A stretch of DNA of 64,000 bases, taken from the NCBI GenBank assembly GCA_963678705.1, contig OY783204.1:25554759-25618758 (forward strand), read 5' to 3'. The stretch's first letter is position 1; each line of letters begins with the position of its first letter. Source of the stretch: Panorpa germanica (taxonomy: Eukaryota; Arthropoda; Insecta; Mecoptera; Panorpidae). A program made the translations under genes and the position numbers. The notes beneath the pieces are model-generated. The model worked only from the letters and a program-made list of their open reading frames with translations. It ran no database searches and was not told the DNA's origin. Below are positions 22,980-34,064 of this stretch, piece by piece.

Positions 22980-23340
22980 GTAATAAATGTTAAAGTGGAT
23001 TAAACACTAGTAACTTGTATACACGCGTGATAGCAGAGCTGACAACTAATCGACGCTGTGTAGAAAATTGATATTCGGCGATGTTTTATTTCGGCATCTA
23101 ATGAGACTTGCAGTGCCATTACCCAGCTTATGAAATTAACGTAAAGGTCCTCGAAGCAGTGTATGACTATGATTTATTTAGTATACATTGAGATTCATTA
23201 GAAATTGAAATATATATCTTAGCAAATACGTGTCTTGAACATTTTGAGTAGTTTTAGTAATAAAAAAACATATGATGTTAAAAGATTTGCTGAAAAGCTC
23301 CTAGTTTCATCATTTTGATTATATAAAGAACTTTAATTAA
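22980..23340. other. AT-rich spacer, no gene seen
   Basis: No coding or repeat signal was found between the LINE insertion and the microsatellite. Confidence 0.5.
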
Positions 23341-23341
23341 A

Positions 23342-23343
<2 letters not shown>

Positions 23344-23418
<75 letters not shown>
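23344..23418. repeat. (AT)n microsatellite, about 75 bp
   Basis: It is an uninterrupted AT dinucleotide run. The minus-strand frame of repeating Tyr-Ile across it is an artefact. Confidence 0.98.
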
Positions 23419-23422
<4 letters not shown>

Positions 23423-23931
23423 AAAAAAAAGGGTTGAAATACATGCGTTAATATTTAATAAAACCCAAATGGTCCACATGGGGCGGTTCGACCATTCAAC
23501 TTTCGAGCTTTTTGAGCTTTTTACTGAATAACTACAATACTGTACCATGCCAGTTTCAACTGTTTCAGCTTTAGCTACTCACTGTTCAGTATTCATTTAT
23601 CCAACCTCACTATGTCATATGATATGTATACTCTATACATATATCTAACTGTGTACCTCTACACTGTTAAATGTCCTTCTAATAATGTATTATTCATGTG
23701 TTTATTTACATTGTGGTGTGGTAACATAGGGCTTGTCGGGATTGGAGAGGCTTTTAGTTGGTCTGGGACTTCTGGTACCATAATACAGCTATATATAACA
23801 TATATAGACCATATACTGTCGACAGGCTATTAGAGGTGATAATGCTTTGAATTCGGCAACACGTCAAACCGATTTACGGTCATTTGTTCGGTATAGTATT
23901 AAGCCAATTAAGACTTGCTTTTCTCTGAATG

Positions 23932-23933
<2 letters not shown>
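23419..23933. other. Spacer between two AT microsatellites
   Basis: A 515-bp segment between the two AT runs. It is somewhat GC-richer (for example GGTCCACATGGGGCGGTTCG). GAGCTTTTTGAGCTTTTT near 23,506 recurs at 25,281-25,298. No gene is recognised. Confidence 0.5.

Positions 23934-23990
<57 letters not shown>
23934..23990. repeat. (AT)n microsatellite, about 57 bp
   Basis: It is an uninterrupted AT run, followed by CTCGTATACATATACATATA. It is not coding. Confidence 0.98.
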
Positions 23991-23991
<1 letters not shown>

Positions 23992-23999
23992 TCGTATAC

Positions 24000-25890
24000 A
24001 TATACATATATTTATAAACATAATAATATATTAACACTTTGAAAAACAATTTATATTTTTAGTTATTTTTACGCTCGTTACCTCACTCCGAATTAAGTCA
24101 GAACTTGCAACTTACTCTACTGCTGTCATATTGCCCCACTTCACTAAAATCGAATGCACTGTGTCGCATCGAATCAGGCAGGATTGTAATTAATTGGTGG
24201 TTTCTGAAACGCTGATTTCTATGCGTCTACAATACCTGCATTAACCATAATGCATTGTACCTTATCAGATTGATAGCAGCTTGTGTACAACCGGCCCTGT
24301 GTACATGTCCTACTAATTCTGCATTGTGTGGCATTAAACGTCCCTTCATGTGGTAATCACACGTATTAAGATGATCATAATGTTATCTGCGAATATATTT
24401 TAAAATGATTAAGGTACTAAATTAGAACACAATATAGTTTGTTATTTCGTCTTTCGTTTCATACAGTTTCTATTTCTAAGTTACTGAGTTTTTTTTACGT
24501 ACTAACGTAATATACGTACTACGTATTAATTAACCTGCTTTAAATGTGGGTGGGGCATCTTACAATTATCCTTATATCTGATTGGTTCATGAAAGTAAAT
24601 CATACGTCAACACGCTGCAATTTATGCAGCGCTTGTCTCTTTAATTTTGCTGACACAACGACTATTTAAATTGCTACTATATTGACTAAATAAAATATAA
24701 TTATACATTAAAACAAAACACAAATCACCATTTGTAACATAATTATAATATGTAACACTGAACTCCTGTTACATATGCAATTGAAAATACATATATCGCT
24801 AAATTACTGTTCTAATTAATTTTATCAAATACTATTAATACAAATGGAATATAAAAGCTTTTGATTTAATTAAACAATATGTACATTTTGTATCATTTTT
24901 TCTTTGTGAATGCATAAATGTATTCAAATATTGCAAAATGTAATTTTTACAAACATTGTGTAAATAGTATTAATTATTTTAATTAGTTTGTAGCATTAAA
25001 TGTACAATTATTTTATGTAAAGGGTTCAATATTTTATGGATAGTACTTTTACTTCATTAATACAAGCAAATTATTAATAAATTGTATTTAATAATAAAGC
25101 TAACTGTATTGAGCTTTAAATGCTCGTTGTTGCGCAGCACTTAAATTCTGAAGAATTAAATTATTGTTTTTCATTTTATAAATAACTTTTATTGCTTTTA
25201 TAATTTGTAAAAAAAAATTTTGTGGAATCATAATAGTATTTAATTATATTTGTCTACAACTATTCACGTAATTTAATTCTTTGAGCTTTTTGAGCTTTTT
25301 GGTATATGGTATATTTAAAATGTAATCCTGTTCATGTTCGCGACTAATTATTTTAATAAAAAACGCATGAATTGTAGAGCTTAATTTCGGTGTCAATGTA
25401 GACAATATGAATGGTCTTCAATTGTAGTAAAAGCTTTAAAAGCGCGCTTTAGGCAGTGGTGAAAATGACTATATATATATATATATGGTATGGTATATAT
25501 GAAATGATACACGTAGAGGTATAGCTATTAACGTGGTATATGTGGGCGTTGAAAAAGGTTCGCAAACAAGGCGAGTAAATGAATAATGAGTGCACTTGTG
25601 GACGGCTATATGAAACCGAACCAACCGAGCGACGTAGAGTCGGTAAAGCAGTACTCTACAGTATCTACACGATCGGTATTTTCCACTACATGTACTCGGT
25701 GTTATATACAACACTTGATTTTAAACAAGATATTTATTTAAACGTTGTACTTTCATTTTTTGTCATTTGTAATATTCATTACATTTATGAAAATGTAATT
25801 ATGTTAATTGCAAAAAAGCAAAGTAGCACTCTAGATGATTTTTAATTATTTAATTGTAAGAATATTCGCGTTATACTGGTTCGTTTCGCT
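24000..25890. other. AT-rich spacer, no gene seen
   Basis: The contents are spacer with a short AT run at 25,470-25,487. An 88-codon plus-strand frame at 25,579-25,845 begins in GC-richer sequence, but I do not recognise it. It ends in AT-rich hydrophobic sequence, as chance frames do. Confidence 0.5.
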
Positions 25891-25897
25891 TACTGTT

Positions 25898-26388
25898 AAG
25901 CCTCATTCCCACTCACTGTTTTGATATTTAATTTACTGTTTTTATTTAATATTGTAATCTAGATTTGTGTTTTAAGTTAAGTTTAGTTAATTTAGTTGGT
26001 GCGTATGCATCGTTAGTAATATAAATTTTGACAGTTCAAAATTGTATGTGAAATAATTAAAGTTGCTATTTTTAATAACAATTAGTAATAGAAATTATTT
26101 TCACTTCTATATTTTTCAAAAACTAACATTAAACTACTTTTAAAAGTAAATTCTACTGCATTTTGACAGATTGTCAGATTTTGGAGGTTATAATATAATA
26201 TAGTTTTTCTTAATTTAATATTTTTAATTTAAAACATTGGACCTTGTAAGGATCTAAAAAAACTTAGAAAACTTAAAAAATAAATTAAATTAAAAATGGT
26301 ACCGTGAATGACTACGCGTATTGCCATATGCTAAACAATTTAAATTAAATACAAAATTAACCACAAAGTTAAGTGGTAATGATACTTT
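25898..26388 (+). mobile_element. MITE family A, full-length copy
   Basis: The left end AAGCCTCATTCCCACTCACT and the right end (reverse complement AAAGTATCATTACCACTTAA) are imperfect inverted repeats. The body matches 34,883-35,398 (opposite orientation) throughout, including GCGTATGCATCGTTAGTAAT, TCTGTCAAAA/TTTTGACAGA and ATTGCCATATGCTAAACAAT. About 490 bp, no transposase. Flanks resemble TTA/TAA, but a target duplication cannot be fixed. Truncated relatives are at 28,924 and 51,331. Confidence 0.75.
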
Positions 26389-26389
26389 A

Positions 26390-27785
26390 GAAACTGACAA
26401 ACGGCGTAATTAAATTTTCAATGGATTCTCAATCACTGAGTTTTAATGTTAATTTAAAGTTTTAACCTAAATGTAAATTTTAGCTTGTGAAATATAAAGA
26501 AATAATATTAATTAAATTAAGTACAATAATTTATGTTAAATAAAGATACTAACTATTACATAATAATAATATGGAACTATTTAAATATCCTTGTTTTTAT
26601 GGTTATTTCATTATTTATTTCAGGTCTTTTTTTTTAATTTTTATTATTATAATTTGATGCGCTTCATTTCCTCATTTCATAATATTTTAATCTTAAGAAA
26701 TCACAGTTAAGTGGATTGTTTAAAAAACGAATTAATAATAGTTCAGAAAATTAATATTAAAAAGTCACTGTACCAGATTTTATTTGAAAGAAAATTAGCA
26801 TTACTCAGAAAGTTTCTTAGTTGTACTGTGTCAATGATGTCTCATGCTGTTTAAATATTTAGACTTTTGAAAATATTTTGTATGAGTGTCAAGATTAATA
26901 TGATCTCGTTCTTACGCATTAAGCGTGGGTGCTTGTATTTAGATCAGAATTTATTGTTTTGAAAATGTTGCCAAATTTTAGTAAGCACATACAATTTCAA
27001 TATATTATTAAGAAAATGTCGTTTAAGAATATATATACATAATATATTCTAGCTTAAGTATGCTATATTTATTTTTATAAGATTTTTTTATATCTATTAT
27101 TTTAAAAAGAAAATACAAATCTTTTGTATTTCACATAAAAATAAATTTTGTTTGTGTTTAATTTAGAATAAACAAGATTATTAATGTTTTAAAAGAATTT
27201 GTATGTAAAAACAGCGAAACGTTGAAAAATAAATTCAGTAATTAGGAAAAGTGGGGTAAGACCTCGTGTTTGTAAAAGAAAACGTTGAACTTTGACCTTG
27301 AATATCATGTATAAATCCAAGGTTATTAAAATTTTGTTTGCATTGTATATACATTAGTATGTTCAATACTTTTTGTAGAAAGAAATGATCAATTTGATGT
27401 ATATTGAACGATAAAAAAAAGTTATTTATAAATAAAGGAAATATGGTAATTGTCATATTATTACTCATGACTGTCTGACTTGCTTGCTAACTTCGCAGAT
27501 CTTTTATCGTCAGATATGGCCAGCTTCTGGTGTCATAAAGGGTAATTAAAAATGTAATAAAATACCTAATATTATCAAAGATGTAAACCGCTAAAATACT
27601 TGACTTTTTTTTATATACAAACTAAAATTAATACGATTTTTTTTTTAACTTCAAATTGTTGACAAAATATAGGTATCCATCGATAAGGTACTTTCTACTG
27701 AATTGTATAAATAGTATAAATTTGTGGTGTGTTTAGAATGCATAAATTTTAAGTAGAATACATACTAAAGCGTTAGAAAAAATTA
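26390..27785. other. AT-rich spacer, no gene seen
   Basis: Very A/T-rich. Short minus-strand frames such as 27,235-27,468 have no recognisable similarity. Confidence 0.55.
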
Positions 27786-27791
27786 TCAGTA

Positions 27792-27958
27792 TAGTTCAAA
27801 TTACGAGAGTTCGGCGACGACTCTCACTGACTTACTTATTTTTCTATAATGTATATAGAAACCTATGAGATAAAATTCATTATCGTATTATAGATTTATA
27901 TCGCTCTTATAACCTCTTTTAAGTATAAGTCGCCGCCGAACTATCGCGATTTGGACTA
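27792..27958. mobile_element. 167-bp TIR element with TA flanks
   Basis: Left TAGTTCAAATTACGAGAG then TTCGGCGACGACT is mirrored by a right end whose reverse complement is TAGTCCAAATCGCGATAG then TTCGGCGGCGACT. That is about 31 bp with few mismatches. Both ends abut TA (27,790-27,791 and 27,959-27,960). This fits a small Tc1/mariner-type or other TA-targeting MITE with no coding capacity. No second copy is visible in the window. Confidence 0.75.
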
Positions 27959-28079
27959 TAGAAAAGGTTTTCAAATTGAAAAGCTGCTCGGAGTACAGTG
28001 CTTCACACATAATTTCAATTTAGTGTTAATAGTTTGTACGACTGAAAAGTAAGGCTTCCCTTGTGAGTAGAGTACCTCT

Positions 28080-28270
28080 TGACGTATAACATCTTATAAC
28101 TTTTTTACTATAAAAATTACAACAAAAAGTTGTTAATGATAGTTGTAGATAATATCATTACCTACAAAAAAGCTATTTACAACATTTTTGTGAAAGCTAT
28201 AGTTTTCAAGATAAACAAAAAAAACTGACTAGTCTTATTTTCAAGATGGATGTGAAAATTTAAATTTAAA
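28080..28270 (+). repeat. Single copy of the hairpin-bearing repeat core (family H)
   Basis: ATAACTTTTTTACTATAAAA, then GTTGTAGATAATATCATTA and CTATAGTTTTCAAGATAAAC reproduce the core of the tandem 205-bp units at 41.5-42.1 kb. The GTAGATAATATCATTACCTA hairpin is slightly broken here. Confidence 0.75.
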
Positions 28271-28274
28271 TTAT

Positions 28275-28920
28275 AGTTTTATCTTTTACATAATGAAACA
28301 AAAAAATAATTCTGATCTAAAATGCACGTCTTTTTAGAGACGTATCTCACTACCTATATATTTTATATAGGAATATATTTTCACTTTAAGGAAAAATTTG
28401 TAAAAAAAAAAATGTTCTCATTAAAATCCTTTCAATTCATAAAGTTCTATAAATAAACAAATTTACTATTTATTATTATGCAATTACAATTTCAGTACAA
28501 TTTCCATTTCCACAACATTATATTTACATTTACGTACACATGAATTTAAATTTTCATCAATGAAAAATTTAAATATAGCTTCACAAATTGATAAAGCGTA
28601 GTAGAAACAGAGTGAAGTGTGCTAGGCTGTGTGTTCAACGTGTTTATATTATTAGTCCACATGTGCATTTAGAGTGGTTTGATAAGTACGTATCCCTCCT
28701 AATCTCCTCCCCTCCCCTCCAACATTTAAATGATACGATAGTCATTTAAAAAAGCCGACAGTTTTTTTAGGAGTTTTTAAATTGATTAATTTATACTCTA
28801 CATAGTAAAAAGATAGCGTCGCCTTTTTTTTACATTATTAGCTACATTAAACCCGCTAAACATAAAGCATGGATCCAGCACATTTGTTACCTTGCCACAA
28901 GTTTATTTCGCTATAAGTTT
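28275..28920. other. AT-rich spacer, no gene seen
   Basis: Nothing coding is recognised. A C-rich patch CTCCTCCCCTCCCCTCC lies near 28,702. Confidence 0.5.
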
Positions 28921-28923
28921 ATT

Positions 28924-29103
28924 TGTCGAACTGTCAAATTTTATATTACTAACGATGCATACGCCCCAACTAATTTAATTAAACTTAAATTAAAACACAA
29001 ATGTGAAAAGGAATGCTCAAACGAAAACGTGAAATCTAGATTACAATGTTAAATAAAGACAGTAAATTAAATATCAAAACAGAGAGTGGGAATGAGGCTT
29101 TAC
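28924..29103 (-). mobile_element. MITE family A, truncated copy
   Basis: Runs from GTCGAACTGTCAAATTTTAT through ACGATGCATACGCCCCAACT to the terminal GAGAGTGGGAATGAGGCTT. It retains one terminal end and about 180 bp of body and is truncated at the other side. Confidence 0.75.
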
Positions 29104-29104
29104 A

Positions 29105-30805
29105 TTGTGCTACTAGATAAAATTAAAACAAAAAGGTTGTATTTTAGATAACATTGCTTACGTAACTACTAGGTAATTTTCATTATGTTTGATGTTAAGC
29201 GCGAATTGAGTGTGATCTACGCAAACTGTTAAATTATCTCGTAATAACAAAGTAAACGGCTCATATAATAAAAAAGAATGGAAAATTCCAAATTTATTTA
29301 ATATTCTTTTATACAATAACGTGTCTTATTAAATTTATTGTGTTAATATTATATCTCATTATATTCGTAACCTCATTTAATATAGCTTCAACATTTTTAT
29401 ATCTTTATTAAATTGTAATACTGAATAAAATTATATAAACACAAAAAGATTTGAATTTTTAAGACCGTAACATTTATTATGTACGTATAAGAATATAGTT
29501 GGGCATAAAATGGACTCTTGTAGCAGCAGAAATAATATATATTATCCCATCCGTGTACATATCCGGTTTTTTTCTACTTATAATATGTAAGTACTATTAT
29601 AATATAAAAATAAGGGGATTCATCCACAATTGTAAGGGGTTGTTAGAGGTCTTTCTACCCCATTATATATGATAGACCTCCTTCAAGTGTTTTCTTTTAT
29701 TTTTCCTTACTATATAGCTATTACACGCACGGAAATAAGTGCATGTGGAAATTTTGAATATTAATGAAGCTTGGAACATCTACCTCCTTACGATACGGTA
29801 GTGGTGGTCATAATACATCGATGTTTTGAATATGTACGATGTTCGATACTATACGCTCGATGATCGATATATTCAAGATTGTATAAGGTTATATAACAAA
29901 AGTTAACTTTCCACATAAATGTACATTTTCTGACATTAATAGACCTTTTTATGCAAGATTAGACAATGTTACATATTAAATTAATATATTATACAAGATT
30001 TTTAATGTCCTTTGTATTTATTTAATGAAAATGTATCAGAATTTAGTGAAACCTCGGTAAATAACAAAATGTAACTCTAGGTAAAAGATATCACGTTAAG
30101 AAATAAATGCGTTACGTTTTGCCTGTGGGAAAAATTAAGATTCCATTCTATCTAATGTAAATTTATAGGAATATGTAAATTATGTAATGTAAATAATATA
30201 ATCTGTAATCACGGTTAAAAATGTTCAATAATGTTATACAAATTTAATAGACAAATGCATATTGAAAAAAGACCCGGGTTTAATTATTTTTAAGATGTAT
30301 TATTTTTAATTTTTAATATAATTTCACAAAACAAATCTATTAAAATACTCTGCATATGCTAGAAAAATTAATATACGGGATCTGAATTCTCCTCTGAAAT
30401 GTACTGGTTATGAAATATGCTTCAGAAATGTTTTTTTTTTGAATTTGAGAGAATTTGCATGAAACGTATCGATGACTAAACCCGATATTTAAATCGATGG
30501 TTTTTGCAAAATTAACAACTCTATTTGTCATACACCCTTACTTGCGATAAGTGTATAATCAAGCTTTCGCCCATTTGACACCTATACCGCCATAATTTAT
30601 GTCGGAACGTGCACAAAATGTACTACATTTTGGACTGTCGACTGATTTATGCAGTTTGTATGAGAATTTACGTATAAACATTTTTAAATTAATTTTGTAA
30701 TGCATAATTTATAATAATAAATAATGAAGTTGTATAATTTATAGCATATATTATAGATTGTAAACTAAGACATTAAATGCACTGGTGTTAATATAATATA
30801 ACAAT
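29105..30805. other. AT-rich spacer, no gene seen
   Basis: Bases 29,990-30,090 match 4500-4600 weakly. Clustered ATCGAT/TCGATA motifs occur at 29,815-29,875. No coding sequence is recognised. Confidence 0.5.
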
Positions 30806-30811
30806 GAAAAA

Positions 30812-30882
30812 TGTCAACGGCTTTCATTCGATCAGGTCGAATTTTGCTGGGATGGGTGACCGTTTTTGGAACATGAAGATCG
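30812..30882 (+). repeat. 5S rRNA-like fragment (5S-derived SINE or pseudogene)
   Basis: GGGATGGGTGACCG, followed after a T-run by GGAAC, matches the highly conserved C-box region of animal 5S rRNA (GGATGGGTGACCGCCTGGGAA type). GTCAACGGC about 30 bp upstream recalls the start of 5S. The intervening A-box region is not recognisable and the piece is far too short, so it is not a functional 5S gene. A SINE3-type (5S-headed) element or a decayed pseudogene are the two readings. Chance similarity is less likely over this 12-14 bp block but not excluded. Confidence 0.45.
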
Positions 30883-30987
30883 ACAAATTTGTATTAGACA
30901 ACGATGTAATTATTATATTGCATGATACAGTTTAAATACTCTGATGTATTTATTTTATTAGGAAAATATTTCAAAAAAAGTTGTATA

Positions 30988-31400
30988 CAGGGTGTCCCAA
31001 AATTCAACGATAAGCCGGCACCAGAGGGTGGTCCTGCTCATGACTACACAAAATTTTTCGAAAATTGTAACTTTTGATGTTTTTAACTACCATGACCACA
31101 ATTTTTCTAATATTTCGGATTTTTTTTTTTGTATTGGCAACCTAAATAACACTGTTATCCACCACAATCATTAAAAATCCCAGAATGCTAGTAGTTTCTA
31201 CACAAAAATCAATCGAAATTAGTTTTTTCTCTAAAATTTTTAAAGATTTTTACTTTCTGTCCACTTTAACTCATCGTGGTGTAAAAAAAAAGTATGAACA
31301 CTACTATGGCAAGTTCTTTTAAAAATTGGCGCAACTCTTCAGGATTCCAAAATGGTATAATACTCCAGGAAAACTAGCAATAAAAAAAAATTATGCATGC
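30988..31400 (+). repeat. Possible DNA-transposon fragment starting CAGGGTGTCCCAAAA
   Basis: ACAGGGTGTCCCAAAATTCAA is the sort of end often seen in insect DNA transposons and their MITEs. No complementary TTTTGGGACACCCTG end was found in the window, so extent and class are unknown. The 60-codon frame at 30,992-31,174 lies within it and is not a gene. Confidence 0.3.
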
Positions 31401-32290
31401 TATTTCTAAACAAGAACTAAATTTCATAAATTGTTGTTGTTGATAGTTATCTCTTTTACAATACCCAAAATAGGTTTTACATTGAGTCTTTTATCAAATT
31501 GATACTGACTATTGTTATCTTATGTTAAAAAATGTGTTAAAACATTTTTAGAAATAATTTTTAACCAAAGCATTTAACATTTTAACATTTCTGTAATCGT
31601 TCTGCAACGGGATGAAGTACATATGCTAGTAGTACATATGCATTATTACCTTAAAGTCTCGAGTCTTTAACAGTCTGCAACAAATGCAGGTGATATTTAC
31701 TTAATTTACTTTCATTCTTGCTTTTGTTTTGCAGTCGCGCTCGAGTTAAGTTCCAATGTTTCGCTGCACCCGCACAAACAGTAATTTACTATGAACGAGA
31801 ACAAATAAATAAAATTCGAAATATAATATGCAGGTGACACGCGTTTTAGATGCAAGTTTTTTGATATACATCTTGTTGCAATAAATACACCTGGTGCCAG
31901 TAAAAAAATATAAAAACAAAAAGGAAACAGTAAGAATTGTGTCAAGATTTATTGAAGAAATTCAAAGTATATTATATTCGACTTGTACATTTAAAAGATC
32001 TTGACTAAAAAGTTGTTTTAGTTGATGGTTGGCATGCTCGGCTAGTGGTGTGAGCCAAACGTCAAGCTTGTTGGTGCAAAATATGTCTGTTTAAAGAATT
32101 AAGATCATTATTAAATGGAGTACATATTATGAGCAATGCCGCTCCAATACATAAAATTCAATCGAGCAAAACAATAACAACGCAGTACACAGAGTAAAAT
32201 TCTTTAATTGGTAGAACATGAAAAAAAAAAAAAAAAAAAAATCAAAACATTTTTTCGATAATGTTGAAATGAAGTCATGTTGGATGAAAC
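31400..32290. other. AT-rich spacer, no gene seen
   Basis: A poly-A run is at about 32,220-32,241. Nothing coding is recognised. Confidence 0.5.
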
Positions 32291-32299
32291 ATTTTCTGG

Positions 32300-32540
32300 C
32301 AAGGAGTCACAATGATTGGACGCGTGCCATAAAAGTTTGGCGCGTTGCCAACATAAACACATAAGCATGAAACACTTATGCGTTCAGCTGCGTACGTCAG
32401 CGCCGGTCGCCATTCGCCGCCGTTTACCGTCCGTCGTCTTCTGCTAATGATGCTGCTGCCGCCTGGGTTGGATGATCAAATCATCCAGCATCCAGGGGCG
32501 GGGTTCGAAGAAACAACTTACTTACACAGTGTATATTAAT
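32300..32540 (+). other. GC-rich island with 53-codon frame and long imperfect hairpin
   Basis: This is one of the most CpG-rich stretches in the window (GTCAGCGCCGGTCGCCATTC, then GCCGCCGTTTACCGTCCGTC). An open frame runs from ATG 32,378 to a stop at 32,537-32,539 (53 residues, beginning MRSAAYVSAGRHSPPFTV). I recognise no domain in it. Within it CCGCCTGG...GGATGAT CAA ATCATCC...CCAGGGGCGG (about 32,459-32,502) can fold into an imperfect hairpin. An ATTGG (CCAAT) motif lies at about 32,315. It could be a promoter with a noncoding first exon, a small coding exon, or an unrecognised transposon piece. Confidence 0.35.
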
Positions 32541-32544
32541 CCAA

Positions 32545-33015
32545 GGACAATTCTTTAATTTTTCAAAAATATTTTTGGAGTAACCTTGCAGGATGTCATG
32601 CTTTTTAAAAATAGCGCAATGTTTTTTTTTATTTTGTAATTCTTGAATGAAAAAAATTGTTAAAAATTTTACGTTTATGTGTTAGGTCGACTAATTGCAA
32701 ACTAGTGCGAAGGAAGTCAAGTCGTGTTTCGTGACTCTATAGAATTTTTAACAATTGCATAATAGGGGATTTTATTATGTCGTATTATGAGCCATTGTTG
32801 TTAAGTCCAAAGAAAGCAAAGCTTTAAAATGATTGTCTTCTAATACATTGGAGAACATATGATTATGTAAGAAGCTATAAAAAGAAAGAGTAAGTTCTTT
32901 AACAACTAAAAGAATATTAGATATAAATTTTAGAAATATCAGAAAATATCAAGAAATTGACTTAACCGCTTTGACTTTTGTGCGTCTTCAATGGCTATTG
33001 ATAAATTTATATGAT
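32545..33015. other. AT-rich spacer, no gene seen
   Basis: No coding or repeat signal is recognised. Confidence 0.5.
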
Positions 33016-33019
33016 TTTT

Positions 33020-33350
33020 AGGTGTACCAACTTTTAAACGATATGTGTTAAAATTTCTTGACATTATGACCATTAGTTTACAACCTACTGCAGTTTTAGC
33101 AAGCATTGCTAAAATTTGTCTTGATGGAGCAGATTTAAACTTGTCAATACATTATTTTGCTTAAAAGAATTTTTTTCCCATTAAAAAGCAATGCTTTATC
33201 AACAAATGACAATAAAAAGTTTCTATTATTTTAAAAATTACAAAAGACCACTGTAACTAATAAACTAATAGTTGGAATGTCATGAAATTTTGACACATAT
33301 CGTTTGAAGATTGGTGCTATCTAAAAATCATATAAATTTGTGGCGCAATT
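33020..33350. repeat. Family G fold-back: two inverted copies around a 115-bp spacer
   Basis: Left arm (minus sense) ACGATATGTGTTAAAATTTC...GACATTATGACCATTAG and right arm (plus sense) CTAATAGTTGGAATGTCATG...AAATTTTGACACATATCG are reverse complements at roughly three quarters identity over about 90-110 bp. The same sequence occurs singly at 108-280 and 47,944-48,110. Two opposed insertions or a fold-back element would both explain this. Confidence 0.65.
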
Positions 33351-33354
33351 TATA

Positions 33355-33690
33355 TATATTCCTTTTGAAGTTACTTATTGTGTGTAAGTATTCGTAAAAA
33401 TCAATAGAATGACTAAAAAACAAACCGTTAATTTGAAAATCAATCATAAAATAAATAAATGTATGCTTCGTTGTTATCGTGTAATAGCGGCTTTCGTTGT
33501 ACATGTTATAACGAGTGATGTAAATTTTATTCGTCATCTAACCACAGTACGTAATTAAATGATAACACAAGCATACTGTTCAAACATTTGTTTCAATCTC
33601 CCAAACCTTGATTACAACATAAAATACATGTATAAAACATACAAATATATTAAATACGTATTTGATTTCTGTAGCACTATTAGTTACCTT
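33355..33690. other. AT-rich spacer, no gene seen
   Basis: No recognisable feature. Confidence 0.5.
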
Positions 33691-33694
33691 GTAA

Positions 33695-34060
33695 ATCAGG
33701 CTTTGTTGGACGATTAGTGCCAGGCGAGTTGGTTTGCAAGGCTGTTAGCATGTACTACTAGTTGCTCTTGCGGTTGCCTACGGGTGGAGAACAGTGTAAG
33801 CGTCCCGACGCATTTGGCAGCCTGATCGCGCCTTAAAAGGACTCGCGTCTGTAGAGCTGGAGGGGTTATAGACTCTAGGCTTGTGCCTTAGTATGATTCT
33901 ACTCACTGTGATTTCTTGTGATTTGAGGCATCGAAGTTTTGTGTGATGTTAACTGTTATGTTTTGAATGCGCCAGCACCATAACATAAGGCGACACCAGC
34001 AACTAAACACAAAACACCACGGTCTCTCTCTCTCTCTCCTTTTGCTCTCCCGGGAGGAAA
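33695..34060. other. GC-richer island, unknown; (CT)n at 34,022-34,039
   Basis: Bases 33,700-33,880 (GTTGGACGATTAGTGCCAGG, then CTTGCGGTTGCCTACGGGTG and GCGTCCCGACGCATTTGGCA) stand out in GC and CpG but carry stops in all frames I tried. It is followed by a CT microsatellite and CTCCCGGGAGG. It could be a promoter, noncoding exon or SINE-like repeat; there is no internal evidence to choose. Confidence 0.3.
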
Positions 34061-34064
34061 TTTA

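Noticed and set aside
23333-24049. Minus-strand frames with Tyr-Ile repeats
   Set aside because: They are translations of AT microsatellites.
25579-25845. 88-codon frame starting MNNECTCGRLYE
   Set aside because: No recognisable domain, no support on splice sites, and the C-terminal half is generic AT-rich coding.
32459-32502. Hairpin considered as a pre-miRNA
   Set aside because: The terminal loop would be only about 3 nt and the stem has large asymmetric bulges, unlike animal pre-miRNAs.
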